This document shows, piece after piece, positions 16,624 through 25,007 of a stretch of DNA of 64,000 nucleotides. Position 1 is the first letter of the stretch; each line of letters opens with the position of its first letter. Origin of the DNA: Candidatus Zixiibacteriota bacterium (GTDB lineage: Bacteria > Zixibacteria > MSB-5A5 > GN15 > JAAZOE01); contig DAOUTW010000008.1 of assembly GCA_030668485.1 (NCBI GenBank), forward strand, positions 30,957-94,956, in the 5' to 3' direction. The notes under the pieces were generated by a model. That model made no database searches. It saw only the letters and a list, made by a program, of their open reading frames with translations, and had not been told where the DNA came from. A program made the translations under genes and the position numbers.

Positions 16624-18483
16624 TTAACCATACCGCCAGCCGCGGTCGCGGCCGAGTCGTTCGTTCGGCTTCCAGTCAACCAGTTTCTTGACCGGTTTGC
16701 CGGTATCCTTCGGTGGCGGGATGTCGTCTTTTTTCTTCGATGAAATAAATACTTTGGGCGCTTTTTCCTGAGCGATACTATATGACTCTTCCGCGGCGCG
16801 GATAATTTCCGGCATCAACCACTCTTCGGCCACAGCTTCAGTAAACTTGCGACGGCCGCTGACGATGTCGCGGACATAATTGTCAATCTGATCCTGCGAA
16901 TAATACGCCTCGGGACGATATGCGGTCAGGTCCACACCCTCGGCGGAAACTATCGTTTCGGTGCCGAGGAAACTGTCCTGATACTTATTGGTGCCGCGCA
17001 GGTCGCCGCGCTGGATGGCGGCCATGGTGTCGATCGGAACCCGCTCGGTTTTGCGAATCATATTCTTGTTGCCGGCATCGTCCTTCTCGATAATCTCGCC
17101 CATCCCGCCGGTATTGTATTGATAGAAATGAACCTTATCGGGAAAACTACTGGCCAGATCCATGATGATGCGGTAAAACTGGTTGATCTTATGCGCCCGC
17201 GATCCGACAATAAACGGATCGGTGCCGACCGTCCGGACCGATTCGCCCGCCTTGGCCGGGTTTGATGCATAACTATGGCTCGATTCACCCCAAAGATATG
17301 CCAGCGCCGCTTGAATCGGCGTCAACCGCTGCGCGAAAGTCATAATCGTATTACGGCGAGTGATGAACGCGAAGACAATCCCGTCGAGTTCATCGACCGG
17401 CGGCAGATTGAGGGTATGATACCAGATATCTTTCATGGCAAAGGGCCAGTGGCCGCGGTCGATTTTCAACTGCTTACGCGCGATCACGCCGCGACCATTG
17501 CCGCACAGATTTTCATCAAGGAAATCGGGGTTGCCGTCGGCGTTGATCATGACATTTTCATAGAGCGCGCTTTTATGCACCAGCGAGTTGTACATCGATT
17601 CCTGCAGTTTGGCATCGACATCGGTTTTGACAAAGTAATTGAATTCCGAGCCGTAGGCGGTTCCGTCGTTTTTCAAAAAGCAGATATCATCCTGACAGAC
17701 CAGAGTCCGTTCGCCCTTTTTCCAGTCGAGACCGAGCTGATGGCATGACCAGGTGCTTTTGCCGGTGGCTGACAGCCCGAACAGCAAAACGCCGTAGCGT
17801 TTCAGCTTGTTGGTCTTGGCATCGCGGATGACAACCACCTTTGTTCCGGCATGCAATCCCAGCATCCCGAGCGAATCGGCATAATGCATACCGTTGCGCA
17901 GGAAACCCTTCTTGTCCTCGCCCATATAGTCGGAGCCGAGAACGAGGGTAGTATTATGATCGGGCAACATCAACGCCTGCTGGCGGATTTGATGTTCTTC
18001 CGGTATATGAATCAGAGTGAATTCGGGCCCGGGAGCATTCGTAACCGGCCCCATGGTATTACCCCACATGTAGGCCAGCCGATAATTTTTCAGATCGGCG
18101 ACCGACATATAGAGGTTACATTTCGGGTTATACTCGCCGTTCTGCCCCATCTGGCGGCGCAGCTTGACGAACGGCAGAGTTTCCATCAGGTGCAAAACCT
18201 TGTCCAACTCTTCCGGGGCCTTCTTGATAATATTTTTCTTTCCATCGGGCAGATGAAACTCGCGGACTTTTTCGCTTCCCAAATAACAGGTCTTGCCGCC
18301 GATACGGCTGGAGACCGCCGAACGCCATCCCCATGAACCGAACTTGGTCTGCGTTCCGGTCCTGATGGCCGGTTCGCGCAGATCTTCGAGGGTCACTTCC
18401 TTGATATTGGGGCCGTTGAGCCGCCGTTGCAGGTCCCGGCTAAACCGGGCGTACAACTCTAAATCATATATCGAATCAGACAT
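16624..18483 (-). CDS. Divergent phosphoenolpyruvate carboxykinase (ATP-type fold)
   Basis: The 619-residue protein has the PEPCK nucleotide site: P-loop FGLSATGKST at about residues 235-244, kinase-2a CQDDICF at 263-269, and the downstream NYFVKTD, ALYENVMI and RLTPIQAALAYLWG blocks that match GCYAKT, ALLENVV and LTPEQAMYYFLSG of ATP-dependent PEPCK. The sequence is otherwise far from the E. coli type, and N-terminal residues that bind oxaloacetate cannot be confirmed by eye. It would convert oxaloacetate plus nucleotide triphosphate to PEP and CO2. It is the last gene of a minus-strand operon: 3 nt after ndk, itself 9 nt after an aminotransferase fused to a related domain. The last 32 nt are duplicated downstream. 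Confidence 0.78.
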   Translation of the reverse strand: MSDSIYDLELYARFSRDLQRRLNGPNIKEVTLEDLREPAIRTGTQTKFGSWGWRSAVSSRIGGKTCYLGSEKVREFHLPDGKKNIIKKAPEELDKVLHLMETLPFVKLRRQMGQNGEYNPKCNLYMSVADLKNYRLAYMWGNTMGPVTNAPGPEFTLIHIPEEHQIRQQALMLPDHNTTLVLGSDYMGEDKKGFLRNGMHYADSLGMLGLHAGTKVVVIRDAKTNKLKRYGVLLFGLSATGKSTWSCHQLGLDWKKGERTLVCQDDICFLKNDGTAYGSEFNYFVKTDVDAKLQESMYNSLVHKSALYENVMINADGNPDFLDENLCGNGRGVIARKQLKIDRGHWPFAMKDIWYHTLNLPPVDELDGIVFAFITRRNTIMTFAQRLTPIQAALAYLWGESSHSYASNPAKAGESVRTVGTDPFIVGSRAHKINQFYRIIMDLASSFPDKVHFYQYNTGGMGEIIEKDDAGNKNMIRKTERVPIDTMAAIQRGDLRGTNKYQDSFLGTETIVSAEGVDLTAYRPEAYYSQDQIDNYVRDIVSGRRKFTEAVAEEWLMPEIIRAAEESYSIAQEKAPKVFISSKKKDDIPPPKDTGKPVKKLVDWKPNERLGRDRGWRYG

Positions 18484-18486
18484 TTC

Positions 18487-18912
18487 TTACTGTCCCTTGG
18501 GCAGGATTTCATCTTCACGGAAAAAGAAAGCCACTTCGGCTTTGGCCGTATCGGGGCCATCCGATCCGTGCACTACGTTTTTTTCCACCGAGGTGCCATA
18601 TTCACGCCTGATGGTATTGTATTTCGCTTTGGCCGGGTCGGTGGCGCCCATAAGTTCGCGCCATCTTTCGATGGAGCTATGACCGCCGAGGACCATGACG
18701 ACAACCGGGCCGGAGGTCATAAACTCAACCAGCGATTTATAAAACGGCCGGCTCTCATGAACGGCGTAAAACCTCTGCGCATCGTCCTTGCTGAGCTTGA
18801 CAACTTTCATTCCGCGCAGTATCAGGCCTGACTTTTCAATTTTGGCGATAATGTTTCCGGCCAGTTTGCGACTGACAGCGTCCGGTTTGATTATGCCCAG
18901 TGTATTGGCCAC
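18487..18912 (-). CDS. ndk: Nucleoside diphosphate kinase
   Basis: The 141-residue protein has the Ndk start (TLGIIKPDAV), the FYAVHESRPFYKSLVEFM block and the active-site histidine in NVVHGSDGPDTA. Size and residues are typical of the housekeeping enzyme that equilibrates nucleoside triphosphates. Its place between an aminotransferase-PEPCK-like fusion and a PEPCK, with gaps of 9 and 3 nt, suggests it supplies or recycles the nucleotide used by those enzymes; that link is inference from gene order. Confidence 0.95.
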   Translation of the reverse strand: MANTLGIIKPDAVSRKLAGNIIAKIEKSGLILRGMKVVKLSKDDAQRFYAVHESRPFYKSLVEFMTSGPVVVMVLGGHSSIERWRELMGATDPAKAKYNTIRREYGTSVEKNVVHGSDGPDTAKAEVAFFFREDEILPKGQ

Positions 18913-18921
18913 GACGGCCTC

Positions 18922-21267
18922 CTATCCTATCAATTCCCGGATACGCGCCTTGAGCGCCTCCGGCGGCATTGCCGCAATGTTGACTTTGTACGCAGCGGCC
19001 ACCCGGAACAACTGATGGAAATTGCGCCGTTGCAAATCTTCCTGGTCCACCGATGACGCCAGCATATACGGATTGAAAAACGGCTGCGTCATAAACGGCG
19101 ACATCCCGCCGTCTTCCGGCACCCGATAATTTCCGGCCGTGATATATTCCAGCGCGTCTTCCGGCGAAAGCTTCTCGACTGCCGGTCCGTTCGGGTCGCA
19201 ACTCAGCATTACCACCGCTTTCAGGCGAGTCCGCTTGACATACCGCTGCGGCCCATTGATCCAGGCAGGATCGATCATCGCCCGCGAATCTTTCGATCCC
19301 CAATAGCAATACGGATCGCCGAGATCGAGCGGGCACTCGTTTTGGAGCGCCTTCATGTTGGTCCAGTCGGCGCGGGTAGTGACGACATTTTCACATTTAC
19401 TGCGGTCGAATATCCGCGCATAACGGGGGAATTTCTCCGCGACCGATGTCTTGAAATAAAATTTCCGTTCGGGAGCGTCGGCAATCGCCTCGTCGCCTCG
19501 ATATCGGACAAACATCCAGTCGTTGGTCACGAATCGGGAATTGTCTTCTTCCAGAAGGCGGCTAAAGGTCGTTCCGCGCTTCATTCCCTTCGGTCCGATC
19601 AGAGCTATACCGCGCCCGTTGAAATCGAGACAGGCGGCGCGGATACCATGCACATCAAGCAGTCTTTCGCTGGCATGGGCCACCATCGCCAGAGCCCAGC
19701 TTCGCACCTGACCGTAATAGGTGGTGTTGAACATGACCGCCGTCTTCATATCCTGATTGTAATAGGCATACGGCTTGCGTCCGGCAACACCGTCGACGGC
19801 GTAGATGATTCCATGCGGTTCGAGGTCGGATTCGAGTTGAGCCGGATACCAGTTCTCGACCCAGAAATCATACAGATGCGGTACATTGGTCCTGAGTTGA
19901 ATGATAATGCCGTTGATATTGGCATTCCATTCGAAATACCGATCATACGGCAGGGCCGCTTCGGCCTCTTGCACAAGAGCATCGCGCTCTTCGATGGCAA
20001 TTGCCGTTTCGGCTTCGGTATTCTTCCGCGGATTGGTCATGACATTCTGCAAAGCCACCCGTTTGTATTTCGGCGATTCTTTCAGTCGAGCCATAGCCTC
20101 GATTACCCGGTCGGTGCCTTCTTCGATTTTTTCCATCGAGGTCGAATACGAAAAGCGAATATTGTCTTCGGCTCCGAACGCGCTTCCCGGAACCAGAGCC
20201 ACCGCCGCCTCGCGGAGAAGATAATATGACAGGCCGTAGGAGTTACGGATTTTCATACCGCCGTATTCCGTGTTATAATAAGCCGACACATTCGGGAACA
20301 GGTAGAAGGCTCCTTGCGGTTCAAAGCATGACACATTCGGGATCCGGCGTAATTTGTTGATCATGTAATTGCGGCGGGTCTGGAATTCGGCCACCATCTG
20401 GCTGATTTCGCTTTGATTTCCCGACAATGCCTCCGCTGCCGCTTTCTGCGCTATCGAATTGGCGTTGGAAGTCGAATGCGACTGGATGATACTCATCGCC
20501 GAGATAATTTCCCGCGGTCCCATCGCAAAGCCGATACGCCATCCGGTCATGGAATAGGCTTTTGAGACGCCATTGACGACCACAGATTTATCTTTGATTT
20601 TGTCACCCAGGGCGCCTACCGAGGTGAACTTATAGCCGTCATATGTCACTTTGTCATAGATTTCATCAGCGATAACGACCAGCCCTTCAGCGACAGCGAT
20701 CTCGCATATTTCCTGCAATTGTTCCCTGGTATATGCTCCGCCGGTCGGATTGCTGGGGTTGTTGAGGATCAACGCTTTGGTATTGAAATTGAGATTGGCT
20801 TTGAGTTCGTCCGGGGTAAGGAGAAAACCGTTCTCCTCGCGAGTCGGGACGATTACCGGCTTACCTTCGGCCATCAATACCATCTGAGGATATGACACCC
20901 AGTACGGTGCCGGAATGATCACTTCCTCGTCGCGGCTGACAATCGCCATGAGCAGGTTATAGAGGCATTGTTTCCCGCCGGTGCCGACAATGATTTGATT
21001 CTTCTGATATTCGATTCCCTGATCTTCGCGGAATCGAGTGCGAATCGCCTCTTTCAGTTCCGGGATGCCGTCGTTGGCGGTGTACCCGGTAAAATTGTTA
21101 TCGATGGCCTTTTTTCCCGCGTCCTTGATATTGGTCGGGGTGTTGAAATCAGGCTCCCCGACGGAAAAATCAATGACGTCAATCCCCTCGGCTTTCATCG
21201 CCCTGGCCTTGGCGCTGATGCGCAGGGTCGGGGAAAGTTCGAGACGGCCGATCCTGTTGGATATCAT
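18922..21267 (-). CDS. Aspartate aminotransferase fused to a PEPCK/HprK-like P-loop domain
   Basis: Residues 1 to about 395 are a complete class I aspartate/aromatic aminotransferase: FSVGEPDFNTP, NNPSNPTGG, the PLP lysine K236 in VSKAYSMTGWRIG and the carboxylate-binding Arg371 in RFSYSTS. Residues 420-781 are a second domain with HIRAACLDFNGRG-like and GPKGMKRGTT sequence where HprK/PEPCK proteins have their P-loop, TNDWMFVR at kinase-2, and a C-terminal LSPEDALEYITAGNY block like PEPCK. The P-loop lacks the canonical GKS/T order, so it may be catalytically dead or altered. There is no stop codon between the domains. The gene is followed by ndk and a PEPCK-like gene; a complex turning aspartate into PEP via oxaloacetate is the obvious hypothesis. 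Confidence 0.85.
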   Translation of the reverse strand: MISNRIGRLELSPTLRISAKARAMKAEGIDVIDFSVGEPDFNTPTNIKDAGKKAIDNNFTGYTANDGIPELKEAIRTRFREDQGIEYQKNQIIVGTGGKQCLYNLLMAIVSRDEEVIIPAPYWVSYPQMVLMAEGKPVIVPTREENGFLLTPDELKANLNFNTKALILNNPSNPTGGAYTREQLQEICEIAVAEGLVVIADEIYDKVTYDGYKFTSVGALGDKIKDKSVVVNGVSKAYSMTGWRIGFAMGPREIISAMSIIQSHSTSNANSIAQKAAAEALSGNQSEISQMVAEFQTRRNYMINKLRRIPNVSCFEPQGAFYLFPNVSAYYNTEYGGMKIRNSYGLSYYLLREAAVALVPGSAFGAEDNIRFSYSTSMEKIEEGTDRVIEAMARLKESPKYKRVALQNVMTNPRKNTEAETAIAIEERDALVQEAEAALPYDRYFEWNANINGIIIQLRTNVPHLYDFWVENWYPAQLESDLEPHGIIYAVDGVAGRKPYAYYNQDMKTAVMFNTTYYGQVRSWALAMVAHASERLLDVHGIRAACLDFNGRGIALIGPKGMKRGTTFSRLLEEDNSRFVTNDWMFVRYRGDEAIADAPERKFYFKTSVAEKFPRYARIFDRSKCENVVTTRADWTNMKALQNECPLDLGDPYCYWGSKDSRAMIDPAWINGPQRYVKRTRLKAVVMLSCDPNGPAVEKLSPEDALEYITAGNYRVPEDGGMSPFMTQPFFNPYMLASSVDQEDLQRRNFHQLFRVAAAYKVNIAAMPPEALKARIRELIG

Positions 21268-21270
21268 CGT

Positions 21271-22665
21271 TTATCCCTCGTCCGGATCGCCTGGCGACAG
21301 TTTTCCCGGATCATTTTTCGTTTTGGCCATTTTCTTGATCCACTCTTCCAGGTCAAATCCTGACAGCGATTTGACGACCGTCGGCAGTTGCGTCATCATC
21401 GAGGCCATTTCGCCGGTGATTTTCGAAGTCCCCATCGTGCCGTCGTTGGAGACCATGACGATCTTATCGATCTTGGAAAGCGGCGCGGCCATTTCGCGGG
21501 CCAGTTCCGGCATTTTGTCGAACATCATCTGCAACAGAGCCGGCTCAGAATAGGAGTTCCACGACTCGGCTTTCTTACGCATGGCGTCAGCTTCGGCCTG
21601 GCCAACCTTTTCAATCAGTTCCGCTTCGACAATACCCTGGACCCGTTTGGCTTCGGCCATACCTTTGGCTTCGGCTTCAAGGCGATACTGTTCTGCCGCA
21701 GCCGGCTTACGCACCGTCGCTTCCAGTTCCTGCTCGACACGCTCGATTTCTTTTTTCTCCAGCTCGATAACCGATTCTTTTTCGATCAGTTTGACTTTGC
21801 CTTCTTCGGTTTTCAATTCCTGGTTGAGTTTGTGACGTTCCAACTCATAGGCGAAATCGGCGTCGGCTTTCTTGCTGTTGAGAGATTTCTGCAGTTCAGC
21901 CTTTTTCAGTTCGAAATCCTGATTCGCTTTGGCGACTTCGGTTTCGGCGACTATCTTGGCGATATCTCCCTCTTTCTTCGCCCCAGCCGACTTGATGATG
22001 GCATCCCTCGCCGCTTCGGCTTCAGCCACTTCGGCATCACGCCGGGCCTCAACAATACGCGGTTTTCCCAGAGCCTCAAGATATCCCGATGGATCGGTGA
22101 TCTCTTTGAGATTGAAGGAAAGCAGCTTCAGCCCCATATTGGCGAAGTACTGCTCCACCTCCCCGAACACCTTCGAGGTGAAATCTTTGCGGTTCTTATT
22201 GAGTGATTCAAGATTTAAGGTACCGATCAAAGCTCTCGATGAACCTTCCAGCGTACGCAGGGCGACATCGCGAATGTCGGTCACCGGTTTACCCAGGAAC
22301 TGTTCCGCTGCCAGATGAATCGAGGCTTCATCGCCGGAGATTTTTACTTCCGCCGTCCCGAGGATGTTGCAACGGATACCGTTGGTCGAAATGGCGTTTT
22401 CGACCTGAATATTCATCGGGATAATTTCCAGGGGCAAAATCTGCGCCTGCTCGATAAAAGGCCGTACAAAGGTACCACCGCCGATACGGAATCGATATCC
22501 CACCTGTCTTGATGATCCGTCCGGCAGGGTCACACTACGTTTCCTCCCACCGGAAATAATCAGCACTTCGTTGGGGCCGACTTTCCGGTAGTTCTTCAGA
22601 AACATCACCACAATCGCCGCCAAAACGACGATGGCCACGATAACAATAATCAAAAGGGAACTCAC
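21271..22665 (-). CDS. Flotillin-family (SPFH domain) membrane scaffold protein
   Basis: One N-terminal membrane segment (LIIVIVAIVVLAAIVVM) is followed by the SPFH/band-7 domain (VGPNEVLIISGG, then ILPLEIIPMNIQVENAIST). A long Ala/Glu/Lys-rich coiled coil with flotillin-type repeats (VAEAEAARDA, EYRLEAEAKGMAEAKRVQG-like segments) comes next. The track start lies upstream of a good ribosome site; GTG 22665 follows AAGGAG by 8 nt and gives a 464-residue protein of normal length. It organises membrane microdomains in other bacteria. It is the first gene of the operon with the aminotransferase fusion (3 nt gap), which may tether those enzymes to the membrane; that is inference. Confidence 0.9.
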   Translation of the reverse strand: MSSLLIIVIVAIVVLAAIVVMFLKNYRKVGPNEVLIISGGRKRSVTLPDGSSRQVGYRFRIGGGTFVRPFIEQAQILPLEIIPMNIQVENAISTNGIRCNILGTAEVKISGDEASIHLAAEQFLGKPVTDIRDVALRTLEGSSRALIGTLNLESLNKNRKDFTSKVFGEVEQYFANMGLKLLSFNLKEITDPSGYLEALGKPRIVEARRDAEVAEAEAARDAIIKSAGAKKEGDIAKIVAETEVAKANQDFELKKAELQKSLNSKKADADFAYELERHKLNQELKTEEGKVKLIEKESVIELEKKEIERVEQELEATVRKPAAAEQYRLEAEAKGMAEAKRVQGIVEAELIEKVGQAEADAMRKKAESWNSYSEPALLQMMFDKMPELAREMAAPLSKIDKIVMVSNDGTMGTSKITGEMASMMTQLPTVVKSLSGFDLEEWIKKMAKTKNDPGKLSPGDPDEG

Positions 22666-22738
22666 CTTATGCTCTCCTTGCGAAGAATGAAAAGGCGGCG
22701 CCACAGGCCGCCGCTTTATTTTCGTTTTTTAGGTGAGC

Positions 22739-22767
22739 AAGATAAATTTTTCACAAGCGGATGTCAA
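22739..22767 (-). promoter_or_regulatory. Sigma70-type promoter of the flotillin-PEPCK operon
   Basis: On the minus strand: TTGACA, a 17-nt spacer and TATCTT. The leader of about 70 nt contains a GGCGGC/GCCGCC hairpin just ahead of the ribosome site. Confidence 0.65.
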
Positions 22768-22922
22768 CCGATCTTTTGCCTTTTGGACCGATTAAAAGGC
22801 TGGAACATATTGAAAAATCAGGCCTTTTTAGGCACAGAACTTACTTTGTACGTATTCAATTTTCGGCCCGGAAAGGCAGGAATTCCCGTGGTTATGCCGT
22901 TTGCGATATTTGGCCGGTTATA

Positions 22923-22951
22923 TTGTCATTTGGGCAAAAATATATTATATA
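22923..22951 (+). promoter_or_regulatory. hutH: Sigma70-type promoter of hutH
   Basis: TTGTCA, a 17-nt spacer and TATATA, about 70 nt upstream of the hutH start. It diverges from the flotillin promoter. The rest of the 22768-23022 gap shows nothing else I would call. Confidence 0.6.
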
Positions 22952-23022
22952 TCCGCTTCCGGGGTGGTTGTCTCATCGCTGCCGCGGACTTAAAAAATCG
23001 AGTTTATTAGAAAGAGGTTACC

Positions 23023-24546
23023 ATGGCTATTATTATAGAAGGTTCGGGACTGACAATTGAGAAAATAGTCAGGATCGCGAGAAACAACGAGCCGGTCGAA
23101 TTGCATCCAGATGCAATCGAGCGGATAAAAAAATGCCGGGCGATGCTGGAGAAGAAAATCGAAGCCCATGAAATTATGTACGGCGTCAACACCGGCATCG
23201 GCGAATTTTCGGAAGTCGTCCTTGATGACGATCAGGTCAAGGATTTTCAAAAGTATCTGGTTTATAACCACAGCGCCGGTATTGGCGATCCGATGCCGAT
23301 TGAATATGTTCGCGGCGCGATGGCGGGCCGTATCAATGTCCATGCGCACGGCAACTCCGGCGTCAGGCTTGAAATTACTCAAACTCTGGTCGAGATGCTA
23401 AATAAGGGCGTCACCCCTTTTGCCTGCCAAAAAGGTTCGGTCGGGGCATGCGGTGATCTGGCGCCCATGTCGCAGATCGCACTATTGATGATGGGCGAAG
23501 GCGAAGCCTTTTATAAAGGTGAATGGCTGGAGGGCAAGGAAGCGATGGACCGCGCCGGGATACCGATCCCGGGTCTTCAGGCTCGCGACGGGCTGGCGGT
23601 GATCAATGGCTCCAATGTCCTGACGGCCATGAGCGCCATCTTTTTATATGATGCCAACAATTGGTTCAAGCAGGCGGAAATCGCCGCCGCCATGTCGCTG
23701 GAGGCGCTCAAGGCGAATATGAAGCCATATACTGCCAAACTTCATGAAGTGCGCGGATTCAAGGGTGCTGTTCGCAGTGCCGAGGCGATACGCAAGCTGG
23801 TCGCTGGTGGCGATCTGGCGGAAGACCGGGTCAAATGCAAAGTTCAGGATGCCTATTCCATGCGCTCCACACCGCAGGTTATCGGCGCGGCGCATGACGC
23901 TCTCGCCTATGCCCGGTCGCAGGTCGAGATCGAACTCAACGGCGTCGGCGACAACCCGATCTTCTTCCCCGATGAAAATCTGCAAATATCGGGCGCCAAT
24001 TTTCAGGGCACGCCGGTGGCATTGCCGATGGATATGATGAGTGCGGCCGTCACGATGGTCAGCGTTATGTCAGAACGTCGCATGAACCGGCTCAACAATC
24101 CGGCTCTCAGTGTCGGCCTGCCGCCGTTTTTGACCAAAGGCGCGGGAATGTTCTCAGGGATGATGCTGTCGCAATACACCGCTGATACGCAGATTGTCGA
24201 ACAGCGCATGCTTTCAGCCCCGGCCTCGGTTCAATCGATTCCAGCCGCTGCCGATCAGGAAGATTTCGTCTCGATGGGGATGAACACGGCCATCAAAAAC
24301 TTTCAGATAATGGATAACGCCTATGGCGTGCTCGGAATCGAATTCATGGCCGCTGCGCAGGCTCTTGATTTCCGTGATTACAAATTCGGCGACGGTGTCA
24401 CCAAAGGCAAAGAGGTGATTCGCAAATATGTGGATTTTCTCGACATCGACCGCCCGCTTTATCCGGATCATACCCGAATGAAAGAGTTGGTGAAATCCTG
24501 CGAGATCTTGGACGAGGTCGAGAAGGTTGTTGGGAGTTTGGAATAA
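23023..24546 (+). CDS. hutH: Histidine ammonia-lyase (aromatic amino acid lyase family)
   Basis: The 507-residue protein has the conserved Tyr53 in YGVNTGIG and the MIO-forming region GSVGACGDLAPMS at 139-150. It also has the typical NGSNVLTAMSA, VQDAYSMRSTPQV and QQ-type downstream blocks. The MIO triad reads Ala142-Cys143-Gly144 where most lyases have Ala-Ser-Gly; Cys at this position is known to support MIO formation in mutated histidase and occurs in some natural homologues. The expected reaction is deamination of histidine to urocanate; other aromatic substrates cannot be excluded. The start has AGAGGT upstream. A formiminotransferase-cyclodeaminase gene lies at 47 kb, but hutU and hutI are not in the window. 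Confidence 0.9.
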   Translation: MAIIIEGSGLTIEKIVRIARNNEPVELHPDAIERIKKCRAMLEKKIEAHEIMYGVNTGIGEFSEVVLDDDQVKDFQKYLVYNHSAGIGDPMPIEYVRGAMAGRINVHAHGNSGVRLEITQTLVEMLNKGVTPFACQKGSVGACGDLAPMSQIALLMMGEGEAFYKGEWLEGKEAMDRAGIPIPGLQARDGLAVINGSNVLTAMSAIFLYDANNWFKQAEIAAAMSLEALKANMKPYTAKLHEVRGFKGAVRSAEAIRKLVAGGDLAEDRVKCKVQDAYSMRSTPQVIGAAHDALAYARSQVEIELNGVGDNPIFFPDENLQISGANFQGTPVALPMDMMSAAVTMVSVMSERRMNRLNNPALSVGLPPFLTKGAGMFSGMMLSQYTADTQIVEQRMLSAPASVQSIPAAADQEDFVSMGMNTAIKNFQIMDNAYGVLGIEFMAAAQALDFRDYKFGDGVTKGKEVIRKYVDFLDIDRPLYPDHTRMKELVKSCEILDEVEKVVGSLE

Positions 24547-24564
24547 GGCATTGTAGGAAGTTTT

Positions 24565-24606
24565 CCGGCAGGTCACAATTTGGCAAGCCAAATCAAGACC
24601 TGCCGG
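24565..24606. repeat. Perfect nested hairpin after hutH
   Basis: CCGGCAGGTC pairs with GACCTGCCGG (10 bp, perfect) and encloses TTTGGC-AA-GCCAAA (6 bp, perfect). No U-run follows, so it is not a classical terminator. CAGGTC/GACCTG also closes hairpins at 57856-57876 and in the 62.7-62.9 kb structure. Confidence 0.7.
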
Positions 24607-24920
24607 AACAGTTAATAATTGATCGCCGATATGGAAATAGTGTAAATGTTGAAATTATACCTAATACTGGCGAGCTTAATCTAGATATCACTGAGTTATC
24701 GGGGGACATAAGCGTTATCAGACGCGAATTAAATGCATTGAAACACCAGAATAATGAAATTAATAAATATGCTGACCCCACCGAGCTACCACTTGAATTA
24801 TATAAGAATTATATTGAACCCAGGCAAAACCAATACAAGATTAGATATTTACCTTCCGACGGTGATATATATTATGAATGGATCGTTTTTTTAATTAGAA
24901 AATCACACTTATTCATTTAG
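24603..24920 (+). pseudogene. Possible gene remnant without a start codon
   Basis: The frame ending at 24920 is open upstream through the hairpin into hutH and reads as protein-like from about 24603 (LIIDRRYGNSVNVEIIPNTG ... SVIRRELNALKHQNNEINKY). It has charged, helix-forming and strand-forming stretches and codon use unlike random sequence, but no ATG before the middle. The AT-rich composition differs from hutH. It may be the 3' piece of a truncated gene left by a repeat insertion. No family recognised; this could also be chance. After it, 24921-25007 holds a small CCCCGAGTACTCGGGG palindrome only. Confidence 0.25.
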
Positions 24921-25007
24921 GGTGGGTGGCTGCGATCTCTGATCGCCCCGAGTACTCGGGGCCGGTATCCAGCGTCGCAGGTGGAATAGGTTTGCTGAGG
25001 CGCAGCC

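Noticed and set aside
17275-17748. 157-residue plus-strand ORF opposite the PEPCK-like gene
   Set aside because: Antisense shadow of a conserved gene.
19342-20229. 295-residue plus-strand ORF opposite the aminotransferase fusion
   Set aside because: Antisense shadow; the minus-strand frame carries all catalytic motifs.
22669-23010. 113-residue plus-strand ORF upstream of hutH
   Set aside because: Covers the divergent promoters and has unlikely composition; no ribosome site.
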